The position numbers were made by a program, and so were the translations under genes. 64,000 nucleotides of DNA from positions 44,521 to 108,520 of the forward strand of contig NZ_JARNTX010000011.1 in assembly GCF_029433095.1 (NCBI RefSeq), given 5' to 3'. The stretch comes from Hymenobacter sp. YC55 (lineage in GTDB: Bacteria; Bacteroidota; Bacteroidia; Cytophagales; Hymenobacteraceae). Positions within the stretch are counted from its first letter, which is position 1. Each line of letters opens with the position of its first letter. Of the stretch, positions 63,221 to 64,000 are shown piece after piece. The notes beneath the pieces are model-generated. The model was not told the DNA's origin, made no database searches, and was given only the letters and a program-made list of their open reading frames with translations.

Positions 63221-63601
63221 TTATTCCTGCCGCAAGAACGGATAGTAGAGCCAGATGGCCGCGGCCAACAGCCCCGCTTCCAGCGCAATAGTGCCCAAGA
63301 CCGCGGTGGGCGCTGGCCCATGTCTGAAGCTGGCACTTAGCCTATACACCAGGATGGGGGCGTAAAAACCAGCCGAGACAAGGAGCCCCAGCCGGAAATA
63401 GGCTGGATTACGCGCCAGCAAAAAGAAGAGGATGGCCAGCCCCAGTTGCAGGCCCCCGTAAACGACGAGGTATTCCGCGCGCCCCCGGTCGGAGAGCGTC
63501 AGGAAGCCTAAGCCCGTGGCGGTGCTGCGCGGGGCCATTGTGGAGCGCACGGCAATCCCGAAAAACAGCAGCGAGTTAAGGTAGAGGTAGATTTGTGCCA
63601 T
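63221..63601 (-). CDS. DUF4345-like four-helix membrane protein
   Basis: A 126-residue protein with four hydrophobic segments (about 4-18, 44-62, 66-84, 100-122: YLYLNSLLFFGIAV, LVVYGGLQLGLAILFFLLA, YFRLGLLVSAGFYAPILVY, LGTIALEAGLLAAAIWLYYP). Size, layout and the GL.F...D.RAE...YGGLQL segment fit DUF4345. It sits in the inner membrane; no function is known. Confidence 0.7.
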   Translation of the reverse strand: MAQIYLYLNSLLFFGIAVRSTMAPRSTATGLGFLTLSDRGRAEYLVVYGGLQLGLAILFFLLARNPAYFRLGLLVSAGFYAPILVYRLSASFRHGPAPTAVLGTIALEAGLLAAAIWLYYPFLRQE

Positions 63602-63755
63602 CGGTAGGCTGGTCAGCAGAAGCGACCAGTACTTTTGAGTTGCTAAAAAAGGGTCTTGGGCTAAAAAAGGCAGGGTATCGAACGATGGGGCAGTTCCTAG
63701 TACTTGCGGTCCCCAGCTGGTTAGGGCGTGGCTTCGCTCGGACAGGCAGTGCGGC

Positions 63756-64000
63756 TTAACGGGCCCGGGAAGCCGTGTACACGCGGGACGGCGGCAGGCC
63801 GAACAGCTGCTTGAAGGCGTGCGAGAAGTGCGCCAGGCTCTCGAAGCCCACTTCGTGGTACACCTCCGAGGGCCGCTGGTGCTCTTCTTGCAGCAGGTAA
63901 TAGGCTTCCGCCAGCCGCTGCTGGTAGCGCCAGCGGCTGGGCGAGGTGCGAAAAAGGCGGTGGAAGTCCCGCTTGAAGCTCGCCAGACTCCGCCCGGAGA
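63756..64000 (-). CDS. AraC-family regulator, C-terminal part, cut by window
   Basis: The C-terminal 80 residues of an AraC-type regulator, with the stop at 63756: LASFKRDFHRLFRTSPSRWR, RLAEAYYLLQEEHQRPSEVY, HEVGFESLAHFSHAFKQLFG, LPPSRVY. These are the end of the first and the whole of the second helix-turn-helix. The N-terminus is outside the window. Confidence 0.8.
   Translation of the reverse strand, partial: SGRSLASFKRDFHRLFRTSPSRWRYQQRLAEAYYLLQEEHQRPSEVYHEVGFESLAHFSHAFKQLFGLPPSRVYTASRAR

Overview
The window reads as part of a plasmid from a member of the Bacteroidota, most likely Hymenobacter or a close relative (inference). Supporting signs are a Rep_3 initiator with iterons, a ParA-type partition locus, a relaxase with its accessory protein, a T9SS type B secretion tail (gliding-motility C-terminal domain), a T9SS type A-like tail remnant, a DUF2000 protein, candidate promoters of the Bacteroidota TAnnTTTG class, and many IS and pseudogene remnants. 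No rRNA, tRNA or CRISPR array was seen.

Layout. 1-2.2 kb: the 3' part of a HelD/UvrD-like helicase. 2.5-26.9 kb: a cargo block bounded by two decayed IS3-family copies in inverted orientation with their left ends facing inward. It holds a collagen-like plus MACPF-like secreted pair (3.4-6.4 kb), an intact IS1182-type element, remnants of an HsdR-N-like protein and a MazG-like enzyme, and a tightly packed minus-strand operon (23.1 to 9.5 kb). That operon encodes a secreted protein, a Tat-exported 1644-residue protein, a 1653-residue protein, a secreted 378-residue protein and a lipoprotein cysteine hydrolase. Two further secreted-protein loci and a phytase-like fragment lie upstream of it. I do not recognise a function for the two giant proteins; this operon is the best candidate for an undescribed system.

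26.9-30.4 kb: mobilisation region (relaxase, MobC-like protein, candidate oriT hairpin, three 24-bp repeats, a strong hairpin) and a PAS fragment. 30.5-34.5 kb: two oxidoreductase or hydrolase genes, each divergent from a regulator (AraC or HxlR). 35.2-41.6 kb: a GH9 glycosidase and a seven-repeat propeller/Ig-like/T9SS protein. 41.8-43.5 kb: a GAF protein and a serine recombinase with an inverted-repeat site at its 5' side.

45.0-48.0 kb: the plasmid backbone. It has a 9-bp-phased repeat array (candidate centromere), parA, a small ribbon-helix-helix-like partner, about ten iterons and the Rep_3 initiator, which carries one more exact iteron inside its coding sequence. 48.2-64 kb: accessory genes, namely DUF2000, a TlpA-like thioredoxin, an aldo/keto reductase, SDRs, alpha/beta hydrolases, a condensation-domain enzyme, DUF4345, and many AraC and HxlR regulators, with several gene remnants and palindromes between them. 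The last gene, an AraC regulator, runs off the right edge.
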